Origin: an uncultured Peptococcaceae bacterium
GTDB taxonomy: Bacteria; Bacillota; Peptococcia; Peptococcales; Peptococcaceae
NCBI GenBank assembly: GCA_900552455.1
Contig: URZX01000004.1
Coordinates: 43,869 to 107,868 of the forward strand
Reading direction: 5' to 3'
Length of the DNA: 64,000 bases
Position 1 is the stretch's first letter, and each line of letters begins with the position of its first letter. The notes beneath the pieces are model-generated. The model ran no database searches. It saw only the letters and a program-made list of their open reading frames with translations, and was not told the origin of the DNA. This document shows, in pieces, positions 16,762 through 26,036 of this stretch. Both the position numbers and the translations under genes were made by a program.

Positions 16762-18933
16762 TTATTCGCCACTCATCTGCAGCGCATCGCGCGCGCCTTC
16801 GCGCACATAGTAGTTTGCAAAGATCGCTGTATCGTCATCGTCGACCGGCCCATCACAGAGCCCGAGAACGATGTCCTTCTCCACAGGCACGTTGTAATTG
16901 CGCGCCTGACTGTCCGAAACGAGATCGCCAGCGAGATACGCGTTCACAAACGCTTCGCTGCTCATGGTGCCGAGATCGCCTTCGCCGTTGCCCTTATCCG
17001 GATCATAGACGGTTGCCTCGTAGCCCTCGAGCATCTCGTTCAGCTGCGTCTGTTCGTCATCGAGGAAGCCTTCCTCGCGCCATTTTGCGAGCAGCGCCGT
17101 CGTCGCTTTGTCCCCTTCGTAGATCGTGAAGACATTGCCATAGGTGATGTCCGCTTCGTTGTAATCATTTTCAGCGAGCACGCCATAGCCCAGCTTGGCA
17201 ACAACGCGGCTTTCAAAAACGCTCCGATCGCGCTTGGCGATATCGCTCTGGACCGCTTGCAAAAGTTCTTCCGCACGACGAGCGCCATCTTCCTTATTCT
17301 TGACCAGCTTGCCTTCGCCGCTTTCGGAGTAGCTGTTCTCCGATTCTATCAGCCAGGTTTCATAGCCGCCGACCAGATCGCCAAATGGCGGACACACATA
17401 CAGCTCGACAACATCGTTGATCGTCGCTTCTGCAATGGCCGACCAAGCGCCAGCGCTCACATTCGCATCGCCGAGGAGCGGCGCCATGATCGCCTGTGCA
17501 TCCTCCACCGCGAGGGTGAAGTGGCGCGTGGTCTTACCAAACATTGTGCCGTAGGCGAGGTTGAGGTCGACAACATCCGGCATATCCGGATCGCCCCAGT
17601 CGATATCAGCGAGATTCTTTTCTTCCGCCTGGGCAGCAGCGGTCATGATCTTTTCGACCGTCTGCGGATCTGTCGCAAACTTGCTCTTCACATCAAAGCG
17701 GCTGTCGTTGTCGTCGCTGTACGCGATCACCGCACCCTTGACACTCGCCGTATCCGGCAGATGGTGGTCGAGATCGAAAAGCCCCGTGTGAAAGCCCAGG
17801 CTCACGACCAGCGCCACCGCCAGCCCCACAACGCTCGAGATGTAATGGCGACGCACGCCGTCCACATCCATGCTGTAGAGCATTTCTGCGATCAGATGCA
17901 CAACAACCATCGCGATCACCGCACCGATGACAAAACCGATCATCGTTTCGGCAACGAGCGACCAGAAAAAGAGGCCACAAACCACGCCGCCGAGGAAAAC
18001 ATACAGCGCCTTGATCACGTTGCCAACCATCGGATAGAGCAGCGTGTCGCCAGCTTTTTCCACAGCGCGGCGATTATAGAGCACATACGCGCCGACAAAG
18101 AGCGCCACCGCCAGCACAACATAGAGGATCGTTACAACCGGATCCCAGACCAGCTGCTGCGGCGCAAAATTCGCCGCGTTTTCCGCCGTCACCAGCCCAG
18201 GATTGAGCGTGTTGATGTGGTCGGTTGCAGAGGTGATCATCGCCATAAATCCTGTGAGGATGTTAAAGCGCGTGAGATGCTCCAGGAGGCCAACATTGCC
18301 CACAGTGCTCGTAAACGTCGAGCAGATTCCCATGAACACCGCAGCCACAAACGGCACGCTGAGATGCAGCACCGCCGTCATCAGCACCTGACCGATCGTG
18401 TTCGCCGTGAGCTGACCAGCGAAAAGCGACACCGCCAGCGCCAGCAGAAATACCAGCATGATGTAGCAGAAATGTATCCCCGCAGCACCCACGAGATTTG
18501 CCGCCAGCGCACCGCTCACATGCGACGCCGTCATCAGCACCACACCAACGTCCACCATCGTCACCACAATGAGCAAGAGCACCTGCACCAGCACCAGCGC
18601 CAGAATGCGCGCGCTCAAAAGCCCCTGTCGCGTCACCGGCAGACTGTGGTAAAAGTTCGACTGCTGCGGCACATTCTGGTAGCGCGTCGCGTAAAAACCG
18701 CCCACCGTGCCCAGCGCCAACGCCAGGAAATAGAACACATGGAAGTAGCCCACATAAAGGTTCGACAGCAGCGGCAGGCTGCTGTATTTCGGATAGCTCG
18801 TCATCTGCAGCAGAAACCACACCGGCCCCGCCGCCAGATAGAGCACACCCAAAAGCAGGATCGCGCTGCGCATCTTGTGCAGCTGATCGCGCACATTCTT
18901 GCCCAGATTATTGTAAGATTTCTGCGATGTCAT
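16762..18933 (-). CDS. ABC-2-type transporter permease with large extracytoplasmic segment
   Basis: A 723-residue membrane protein. The N-terminal half has several helices (AILLLGVLYLAAGPVWFLLQ; LLSARILALVLVQVLLLIVV; VLMTAVLHLSVPFVAAVFMG). A late helix pair precedes a hydrophilic C-terminal region of about 300 residues rich in Asp and Glu. It matches the layout of permeases cotranscribed with YtrA-type GntR regulators (DUF6449-like; family assignment from memory). It overlaps the ATPase gene by 26 bases in the order GntR, ATPase, permease. Such transporters often respond to cell-envelope stress and antimicrobial peptides; that role is inferred, not shown. Confidence 0.8.
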   Translation of the reverse strand: MTSQKSYNNLGKNVRDQLHKMRSAILLLGVLYLAAGPVWFLLQMTSYPKYSSLPLLSNLYVGYFHVFYFLALALGTVGGFYATRYQNVPQQSNFYHSLPVTRQGLLSARILALVLVQVLLLIVVTMVDVGVVLMTASHVSGALAANLVGAAGIHFCYIMLVFLLALAVSLFAGQLTANTIGQVLMTAVLHLSVPFVAAVFMGICSTFTSTVGNVGLLEHLTRFNILTGFMAMITSATDHINTLNPGLVTAENAANFAPQQLVWDPVVTILYVVLAVALFVGAYVLYNRRAVEKAGDTLLYPMVGNVIKALYVFLGGVVCGLFFWSLVAETMIGFVIGAVIAMVVVHLIAEMLYSMDVDGVRRHYISSVVGLAVALVVSLGFHTGLFDLDHHLPDTASVKGAVIAYSDDNDSRFDVKSKFATDPQTVEKIMTAAAQAEEKNLADIDWGDPDMPDVVDLNLAYGTMFGKTTRHFTLAVEDAQAIMAPLLGDANVSAGAWSAIAEATINDVVELYVCPPFGDLVGGYETWLIESENSYSESGEGKLVKNKEDGARRAEELLQAVQSDIAKRDRSVFESRVVAKLGYGVLAENDYNEADITYGNVFTIYEGDKATTALLAKWREEGFLDDEQTQLNEMLEGYEATVYDPDKGNGEGDLGTMSSEAFVNAYLAGDLVSDSQARNYNVPVEKDIVLGLCDGPVDDDDTAIFANYYVREGARDALQMSGE

Positions 18934-19807
18934 AGCCCAGCACCTCCATTTCCGTGATAAAGATCTCTTCCAGCGTCAGCGGCAGCATCTCCGCGTAAAG
19001 CGGATCCATCGCCGCGATCTGCCCCTCGATCTCTTCCTTCTTGCCACGCACGATCATCGAGATCATGCGACCGCGCTGCTCAAACGTCACAGGATCCAGC
19101 GCCGCAAAATCCTCCTCGCGATGCACCATCTTGAACGCCGTCTGCAGCTTGTAGATATCGCTTTCCAGATCATCCAGACTGCGCTGGAACACCAGCTTGC
19201 CCTGATGCAAGAGCCCGATCTGGTCGCAGATATCCTCCAGCTCTCGCAGATTGTGGCTCGCGATCACAACCGTCGTGCCCACATCCATCACAAGCTCTGA
19301 GAAAATATTTTTCACAGCCCGGCGTTTTACAGGATCCAGCCCGTCGAATGTTTCATCGCACAAGAGCACCGTCGGCTTCGCCGCCAGCCCCAGGATAATG
19401 TGCGCCTGTCGCTGCATCCCCTTCGAAAACGTCTTGAACGGCGCCTTCGCATCCAGCCCAAAACGCTCCGCCATATCCAGCGCCAGCTTTTTATCGTAGT
19501 TCGGATAGATCCGCGTGTACCACTGCGCCATCTGCGCGATCGAGCTGTGGCGATCCGTGTATTGATCGTCCGAAATGTAGAACATCCGCTCCTTCGTGCC
19601 AGGCTGTTCAAACACCGGCGCGCCATCGATCGCCACGCCGCCCTTGTTTGGTCGGTAAATTCCTGCGATCAAACGCAGCAGCGTCGATTTTCCGCTGCCG
19701 TTCGATCCGACCAGCCCGCACACACATCCCGACGGGATCTCCGCCGTGATATCGCGCACCCCAAAGCGCTTGTCAAATTTTTTACTCACATGGTCCAGAG
19801 TGATCAT
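18908..19807 (-). CDS. ABC transporter ATP-binding protein
   Basis: A 299-residue ATPase with Walker A GLVGSNGSGKSTLLRL (around residue 32), signature FSKGMQRQAHI, Walker B TVLLCDETFDGLDP and switch His in VVIASHNLRE. The C-terminal 80 residues form an extra domain typical of ATPases serving ABC-2 permeases. It lies between the GntR gene (4-bp overlap at its start) and the permease gene (26-bp overlap at its end), so the three are translationally coupled. It powers the permease encoded next to it. Confidence 0.95.
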   Translation of the reverse strand: MITLDHVSKKFDKRFGVRDITAEIPSGCVCGLVGSNGSGKSTLLRLIAGIYRPNKGGVAIDGAPVFEQPGTKERMFYISDDQYTDRHSSIAQMAQWYTRIYPNYDKKLALDMAERFGLDAKAPFKTFSKGMQRQAHIILGLAAKPTVLLCDETFDGLDPVKRRAVKNIFSELVMDVGTTVVIASHNLRELEDICDQIGLLHQGKLVFQRSLDDLESDIYKLQTAFKMVHREEDFAALDPVTFEQRGRMISMIVRGKKEEIEGQIAAMDPLYAEMLPLTLEEIFITEMEVLGYDIAEILQ

Positions 19808-20187
19808 ACGTCATCTCCTCCTTTTTCTTGAAATCGCGCGCGCACACGCGCCAAAACATCGTCCAAAGGCACCGCCAGCGCCCGCAGGCCGTCCACAGCC
19901 GCGTCCAGCTGCGCAAAAGCCTGCGGCAGCCGCTGACACTGCAGATCGCCAGCGTCCACCGCCACAAAACTGCCGCGCCCCGGCCGCGAATAGATGATCC
20001 CCCGCTCCTCCAAAAGACCGTACGCTTTCTGGATCGTGTTCGGATTCACCGCCAGATCCCTGGCCACAGACCGCACACTCGGCAGCTGCTCATCCTTCAG
20101 AAGCACACCGCTGATGATCAGCGTCTCCACATTCTCCAGGATCTGCTCATAGATCGGCTGCGCACTCCGCTGATTGATACGAAACAT
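19804..20187 (-). CDS. GntR-family (YtrA-type) repressor
   Basis: A 127-residue protein with a GntR winged helix (RSAQPIYEQILENVETLIIS, LPSVRSVARDLAVNPNTIQK, GLLEERGIIYSRPGRGSFVA) and only a short helical tail, the size and form of the YtrA subfamily. It is the first gene of an operon with an ABC ATPase and permease, overlapping the ATPase gene by ATGA. A doubled palindromic operator with a consensus promoter inside it lies directly upstream (20211-20270), so negative autoregulation is strongly suggested. The ATG follows an AAAGGAGG site. Confidence 0.93.
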   Translation of the reverse strand: MFRINQRSAQPIYEQILENVETLIISGVLLKDEQLPSVRSVARDLAVNPNTIQKAYGLLEERGIIYSRPGRGSFVAVDAGDLQCQRLPQAFAQLDAAVDGLRALAVPLDDVLARVRARFQEKGGDDV

Positions 20188-20210
20188 GCCAAGACCTCCT
20201 TTCGCTCATT

Positions 20211-20270
20211 TGTACTATTTATTCTAGTACACTTATCATACACCACAAGTGTACCACTGTCAATAGTACA
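20211..20270 (-). promoter_or_regulatory. GntR promoter bracketed by two operators
   Basis: Two 21-bp operator-like palindromes, TGTACTA-N7-TAGTACA (20211-20231) and TGTACCA-N7-TAGTACA (20250-20270), are placed with overall dyad symmetry around 20240. On the minus strand a near-perfect promoter lies between and within them: TTGACA (20258-20263), 17-bp spacer, TATGAT (20235-20240). One operator overlaps the -35 box and the other lies just past the -10 box. Confidence 0.85.
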
Positions 20271-20317
20271 GCCAGAAAAAAATGCGCCCGCCGCAAATTT
20301 TTTGCCAGAGCGCAAAA

Positions 20318-20343
20318 CGCCCCGCAGCTTTCGCCGCGGGGCG
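20318..20343 (-). terminator. Intrinsic terminator of the 1860-residue surface protein gene
   Basis: CGCCCCGC (20318-20325) pairs with GCGGGGCG (20336-20343). On the minus strand it follows the stop codon at 20366 and is followed by TTTTGCG. Confidence 0.8.
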
Positions 20344-20365
20344 TCGAGTTCGTCACATCAATGAC

Positions 20366-23300
20366 TTAGCGGTCGGTCCAATCGTTGTCGAGCATGATGG
20401 AGATCCATTCTTCGACTTCGTTGCCGTCCTCGGTGATCCATGAATATTCATGGCCGTTGGTTGCTTCCTGCATGTCTGCGTAGAACCATGCACTTTCTGG
20501 GTTGTCTGGCCAGGTCTTCATGACATCATCTGGCAGCAGATGGTCAGCATCTGGCACACGGCCCAGCGTGCGGTTCACAATCGCGCAGGCTTCGGCGCGG
20601 GTGATGTTGTTGTTTGGACGCACGGTGCCATCTTCATAGCCGCCGATCAGCCCAAGGTTCACAGCATCCTGAATAGCATTTGCGTACCATTCGTCGCCGG
20701 TCACATCGCTGAAGGTGCCTGGCTCGTAGGTCGCGCCAGTTTCAGCGAAGAAACGGGTAGCAATCGCGCCAAACTCAGCACGGGTAATCGGTTCATTTGG
20801 ACGGAAGGTGCCGTCTTCATAGCCCTTGACAATTTCCATGCTTGCCAGCGTGGAAACAGTCTGGTTGTACCAGCTGTCCGCCGATACATCGCTGAAATCG
20901 TTCACAGTGGTGTCGTATTCGTCACGCACTTCGTCTTCCAGCAGACGATAGAAGATCGTCGCTACTTCGGCGCGGGTGATCTGGTTGTTTGGTTTCACAG
21001 GCCAGAGGTCTTCGTTGTCCGTAGGCTCACCAGTGCGGTAGTCTTCGGCATAGCCAACGATGTAGGAGAAGTGATCTTCCGTATTCAGACCATCCGGACC
21101 ATCGTCACCGCCATCAGGCGTCCAGCCGCCACCGCCCTGGTTGCCACCGTTATCGGTTTCATAAGCAAGAATGAACGGAGAGAAGCTATCAGTCGTAAAC
21201 GAAATGCTATCGCCATTCACGTTTCCTTCGACTACATTGATATTTTCCCATTCGTTAATATCAATGGCCAATTCTGTTGCATTATCGTATTCACGATCCA
21301 TTCCATCGAAATGAACAATATAGAACTTACCATCATTATCGGCATTTTCCGGCATTGGCCAGGAAATGGTAACGTTCGCATTGTTGCCATTCTGGTCTTT
21401 CGCAGTAACATAAACATTACCATTATTGGTGTCTACAAGGTTCATATACCGCATTTCAAAGTTGGTTGTCTCTGTCACTTCAAAATCTGCATTCTCTTCC
21501 TGAATAGCTTGCGCAGTTTTAGCTTCAATGACATCTGTGATAAGCTGTTGATTTTCACCCGCGACACCTTCGCTAATCAAATTATCGACCAACAATGCCA
21601 CACCTTGTGTATCATTGAGACCAATTTGACTATCGTTGACTGTATAGGTTGTACCATTTGCCACAGATGCGGAGAATCCAGCCGCAGCAGAATCAGCTGC
21701 ACCTTCCTGGCCAATAAGTGCCGTACCACTGCTTTCAGTTGTACCGCGAACTGTCATTTTGCCAGGATTAACTTCCAACGTATACGTATTACCGTCAAGT
21801 GAAGAACCGGTATTTTTAATCACCAGCTTAATTTGATCTTGCTGGAGCAATCCCGGATAAATACTGGTCGTGTATTCTTGATAAATATCCCCGCCGTTCA
21901 AAAGATCGGTGCTAAATTCATCATCAAGAACAATCTCGTTGTCTTCATCTGTGATTACCAATCTGACTGGAACCTGCCCTTCAGGCGAAACGATCCGATA
22001 GATATAACGACCATCACTAACTTTGCTATTTCCATCTTCATCGTATTTCTCTATCGTCCAGGTTCGACTCTGTTCTTCATCACTATATACGAACTCTACA
22101 TATTGCGACAAATCAACAATTTCATTACTGCCTACACCGAGTGCGCTTCGCAAGGCATTATTCAGATCGGTTCCCAACTGAATATAGTAGCCCGGTTCTG
22201 GCAATCCATTATTGTTCTGATCTTCTGCCGTTCCTGGCGTACCACTATTATTTACAATACCAGCGTACCCATCACCACCTTGATAGAGGGTAATATCTGC
22301 TGGCGTAATGCTAACAGTACCAGTTGTATAAACAGCAGTAATCGTCACATTACCTTTTAAAGTGCCACTGAGAACACTGTCGTCTGTAAAGTGAGAGAAC
22401 ACGTAGTAGTTAGGCAAGTCATATGGTATCAGCGCACCATCTGCATAGCTAACGTTATAGCTATAGCTTGCACCACTATCCTTAGTTATGGTTTCTGCCT
22501 CTTTTAACGCATTACCTTCACCATCTACGTAATTGATAGTGATGGTATATTGAGGATTAACAGGGGTTTCTGTTGTATCTTCTTCCGTATTGTTATCATC
22601 TTGTGCTGTTACGCCATTACTGATAGTTTCAGCTTTGACATCTGCCTGTGTCACAGTATAGGTATAGGTGATTGTAACGCTGCTCCCTGGCGTAAGACTT
22701 GCAATGGTATAGCTTCCATCAGATACATCCTGAGTGTCCTCTACACCAGAAACGGTAACGTTCGTTACTTTATCAGCACCCCAAAGAGTATCTCTGACAG
22801 TTACATCGTTCAACACCATATTCCCATTGTTGGAAACTGTAACAGTATAAGTGATTTCATCGCCTAACTTAACCGGACCAGTAGCAGCGCATTGTTTATC
22901 CACACTCATGCTGTAATTTTCTGCATCCCAAGTGGCTGTAAAGGTGATATCTCTAGCAGGCATTGAAAACTGATAACCCGGATTTACTTTATCTCCGCCG
23001 TCATTATATTGCCAACCTTGGAATTCACGATATGCCATGGTTGGTGCTGCTTTAACAGTGACCGGCTCACCATATTTGAATGTTTGTGGATCATAATCCA
23101 CTCCATCCGCTCCTGTACCTCCATTGAGATTATAGGAGACTGTGTAGGTGTTGCGAGCATAGAACAACTTCAAAACCAAAGAGCCATCACCAGCAACTAT
23201 ACCGGTAGCAATCGTTCCTTCTGCATCTTCATCAAGTGTAAAGCCTGTATACGTTTTTTCTACGGCAGTTACTTCTGCTCCTGTAGTAGCGCTAAGAGTG

Positions 23301-25948
23301 TCAGTTTCTGTTGGAGTTGTTGGATAAGTTCCATCCAGATTCTGCTGATAATGTTCTACCTTATACTGTGTTCCAGTATTCGCAGAATAGGAGCCCTTAA
23401 CTATCACATCTTCATCAGGCATTGTCGCAGGAAGTCCCGACCAATTACTCCATGTATAGCCTTCCCGGCTCATGTCATCATCAATAAGCTCTAACGAAGC
23501 CCCATACTTAATATCTGTCTGCACTTCGTACTCGTCATCAGCAAAATATTCACCAGTGATTTGATAGGTTACATTATGACGATTACGATCATAATAGATA
23601 TCTATCACAGTACTGTTATCCGCAGCAATGGTTTTCTGATCAAATGACCGTGCTGTAAACCCTGTATAAGTATTTGCCTGAGCATTTGTTAACTCGCCAG
23701 TCGTTCCTGTAAGAGTTTCAGTTGAACCTAAAGTGTAATCATCATCTTCCAGATTCTGTAACCAATGGTTGACTGTATACTGAGTATCTGTATCCGGACT
23801 GTAGCGCCCAGTCACATATACATCATTGGCAGGCATTGTTGTGCCTTCGATTAACCCATTCCATCCAGACCAGGTATAACCTTCTTCAGTATTCATGTCA
23901 TCATCAATAAGTGACATTGTTGAACCATATTTCACATTTGAAACAACCTGATAATAGGTATCTTCATTAGCTGAGATGGTATTTTTATCTGTGAAATAAT
24001 CACCGACAATCTGATAATAGATCGTGTATTCGTTACGATCATAGTAAATTTTCACTACAGTAGACCCATCAGCAGCGATGGTTTGTTGTTCGAAACTTTG
24101 AGCAGCAAAACCAGAAACGGTTTGAGCTTCTGCATTTGTTTTTGTTCCAGTGGTACCTGTCTTATTTTCAGTATTGTTCAGTGTATAACCATTATCTCCA
24201 ATGTTTTCGAAATAATGTTCTACTTTGTACTCTGTGGTTTCACTTGGTGCCCATTGCGCATACAATGTCACGTTCTCTGTCAAAACAAAGGTTCCGGCAT
24301 AAGGTGTCCCAGTACCGTCTGATTCATCATTCCAGCCAATGAAGTTATAGCCAGTTCTGCTGAATCCATCACCAGAAGCTACTGTCACCTCTGTGTTCGC
24401 ATAGTCCGTTACTGAATCCGGGATCGTACCTTCACCACCGTTTAAGTCATATTTTACCGTGTACTGGGCAATAGGCGTCCATTGAGCAGTATAAGTCACA
24501 GAACCAGAAACAGTGCCTGAAAATTTTGGATTCCACCCCGAAAAAGTATAGCCTTCTCGCGTTGGCGTTCCATTGAATCTTGGAGTACTGTCCCCGGACA
24601 CCAAATTATAGGTCACCTGATCGTCAAAAATCTCTTCGCCTTCAACCCCATCGGTATATGTGACCTTATACACACCTACTGTTGGATCACCGATGGCGCC
24701 CTTGTCAAAAGTAACCTCTTGACCAACTTTAGTGCTGTCAAAAGTCAGAGAAACATCCTCGTTCGTAAACAAATCGCCATCAGCGGTGTTACCTTCTTTC
24801 AATTTAATCTTGAAGGTAACTGTTTTCTTGTCTTTTGTAATGTCACCAATATCCCAAGTCAACGTTTTGCCATCATCACCCATAGTAAGGCCTTCTGATG
24901 CGGAACCCTCTACATATGCGAAAGAATTGGTATTGATAACATCTGTCATACGAGCATCTGTTCCAGCGTGAATGGTACTTGTGATTTCTTTGCGAATTTC
25001 TTCCAAAATTGCAGTTAGAGCGTTGCTATTTCCATCCGTCGATGCGCTATAATAACGATACTGCAATTGCCCTCTATCATCACGATAAGTTGATGAAATG
25101 TTTCTTAAAGCACCTGCAGCATTATCATTCACATCCACGCCGACAGTAAAGATGGTTACACCATCTTCCTTCAAACGCTCGGCTTCCCAAGTGCCATAAT
25201 CACCGTTGTTCGGTTCTCCATCAGATATAAATACAACGAATTTCTGACGTCCACTTTCGCTCGATTCCAAAATATCTTCGGCACCGCTTAAGCCAAGCCC
25301 ATAATCTGTTCCATCGCCATCTCCATTCGGATAGGAAAGCCCATCGATTGCATCAAGCAAGTCCTGTTTGCCGCTTACGCCAGTAAGATCTACATCAGTA
25401 CGGTTCGAGCCCGAGAAATCATACAAACCAATTTTAACATCGCTACCATCTGTCATTAAACCATTGATGAAATTTTTAGCTGCATCTTTTTCGGCATCTA
25501 AGCGAGTGCGAGATACTGTTCGATCGCAGGTAGTGCCTTCGCGATCAGAATCATAAGGACGTCCACACACTTCGCATTCATACCTATGGAGTATATATCC
25601 TTTTTTTACTATCTGACCACCGCATATTTTCGTGCCGCTAATTTTTTCCTTCATACTGGTAGATGTATCTACAACCAGGACAATGTCTGCAGGAACGTTT
25701 TGAGTCTCTTCTGAAGTAGTGGTAGTTCCTGTCACATCTAACGTGACGGTATAATTACCATCCTTATCAGGACCACTGACACTTTTGTTTGCCGTAACGC
25801 CAGTTGCTTTTTGAGCAACTGTTTTGTTATCATAACTCACGCCACCCTCCACTGCAAACATCGCACTAGGGAACATCGTGACGAACATGCAGATGGCGAG
25901 CAGCATGGCTAAGATGCGTCTGGGCAGCTTATGTTTTTTGCTGTTCAT
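20366..25948 (-). CDS. Giant vWA, beta-repeat and SLH surface protein
   Basis: An 1860-residue secreted protein. A signal peptide (RRILAMLLAICMFVTMFPSA) is followed by a vWA domain from about residue 88 with the MIDAS motif LVVDTSTSM and VFISDGEPNNGDYG. A four-Cys segment is inserted after the first MIDAS strand. The middle holds many Listeria-Bacteroides/MucBP-type beta repeats (GYTFSGWNPKF, VKYDLNGGEG, VEHYFENIGD, MPANDVYVTGRYS), then a DUF11-like domain (KLGDEITYTVTVSNNGNMVL). The end carries three SLH motifs (ITRAEVATIFYRLL, PITRAEFGAIATRFF, ITRAEACAIVNRTLG). It is a cell-wall-anchored adhesin-like protein. The C-terminal tail is shared with the product of 3130-5478. ATG at 25948 follows AAGGAGG. 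Confidence 0.93.
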   Translation of the reverse strand: MNSKKHKLPRRILAMLLAICMFVTMFPSAMFAVEGGVSYDNKTVAQKATGVTANKSVSGPDKDGNYTVTLDVTGTTTTSEETQNVPADIVLVVDTSTSMKEKISGTKICGGQIVKKGYILHRYECEVCGRPYDSDREGTTCDRTVSRTRLDAEKDAAKNFINGLMTDGSDVKIGLYDFSGSNRTDVDLTGVSGKQDLLDAIDGLSYPNGDGDGTDYGLGLSGAEDILESSESGRQKFVVFISDGEPNNGDYGTWEAERLKEDGVTIFTVGVDVNDNAAGALRNISSTYRDDRGQLQYRYYSASTDGNSNALTAILEEIRKEITSTIHAGTDARMTDVINTNSFAYVEGSASEGLTMGDDGKTLTWDIGDITKDKKTVTFKIKLKEGNTADGDLFTNEDVSLTFDSTKVGQEVTFDKGAIGDPTVGVYKVTYTDGVEGEEIFDDQVTYNLVSGDSTPRFNGTPTREGYTFSGWNPKFSGTVSGSVTYTAQWTPIAQYTVKYDLNGGEGTIPDSVTDYANTEVTVASGDGFSRTGYNFIGWNDESDGTGTPYAGTFVLTENVTLYAQWAPSETTEYKVEHYFENIGDNGYTLNNTENKTGTTGTKTNAEAQTVSGFAAQSFEQQTIAADGSTVVKIYYDRNEYTIYYQIVGDYFTDKNTISANEDTYYQVVSNVKYGSTMSLIDDDMNTEEGYTWSGWNGLIEGTTMPANDVYVTGRYSPDTDTQYTVNHWLQNLEDDDYTLGSTETLTGTTGELTNAQANTYTGFTARSFDQKTIAADNSTVIDIYYDRNRHNVTYQITGEYFADDEYEVQTDIKYGASLELIDDDMSREGYTWSNWSGLPATMPDEDVIVKGSYSANTGTQYKVEHYQQNLDGTYPTTPTETDTLSATTGAEVTAVEKTYTGFTLDEDAEGTIATGIVAGDGSLVLKLFYARNTYTVSYNLNGGTGADGVDYDPQTFKYGEPVTVKAAPTMAYREFQGWQYNDGGDKVNPGYQFSMPARDITFTATWDAENYSMSVDKQCAATGPVKLGDEITYTVTVSNNGNMVLNDVTVRDTLWGADKVTNVTVSGVEDTQDVSDGSYTIASLTPGSSVTITYTYTVTQADVKAETISNGVTAQDDNNTEEDTTETPVNPQYTITINYVDGEGNALKEAETITKDSGASYSYNVSYADGALIPYDLPNYYVFSHFTDDSVLSGTLKGNVTITAVYTTGTVSITPADITLYQGGDGYAGIVNNSGTPGTAEDQNNNGLPEPGYYIQLGTDLNNALRSALGVGSNEIVDLSQYVEFVYSDEEQSRTWTIEKYDEDGNSKVSDGRYIYRIVSPEGQVPVRLVITDEDNEIVLDDEFSTDLLNGGDIYQEYTTSIYPGLLQQDQIKLVIKNTGSSLDGNTYTLEVNPGKMTVRGTTESSGTALIGQEGAADSAAAGFSASVANGTTYTVNDSQIGLNDTQGVALLVDNLISEGVAGENQQLITDVIEAKTAQAIQEENADFEVTETTNFEMRYMNLVDTNNGNVYVTAKDQNGNNANVTISWPMPENADNDGKFYIVHFDGMDREYDNATELAIDINEWENINVVEGNVNGDSISFTTDSFSPFILAYETDNGGNQGGGGWTPDGGDDGPDGLNTEDHFSYIVGYAEDYRTGEPTDNEDLWPVKPNNQITRAEVATIFYRLLEDEVRDEYDTTVNDFSDVSADSWYNQTVSTLASMEIVKGYEDGTFRPNEPITRAEFGAIATRFFAETGATYEPGTFSDVTGDEWYANAIQDAVNLGLIGGYEDGTVRPNNNITRAEACAIVNRTLGRVPDADHLLPDDVMKTWPDNPESAWFYADMQEATNGHEYSWITEDGNEVEEWISIMLDNDWTDR

Positions 25949-26036
25949 TTTGTATTCCTCCTTATTTCTATTTTTCTCTCTTTATATCTTTAACAGTCTC
26001 GCGCCTGTGGCTGCGGGGACTGGGATTTCTGCATTG

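Noticed and set aside
16732-18957. A 741-codon His/Arg-rich frame antisense to the ABC permease
   Set aside because: Composition is typical of a reverse reading of a membrane protein gene, and the minus-strand operon is well supported.
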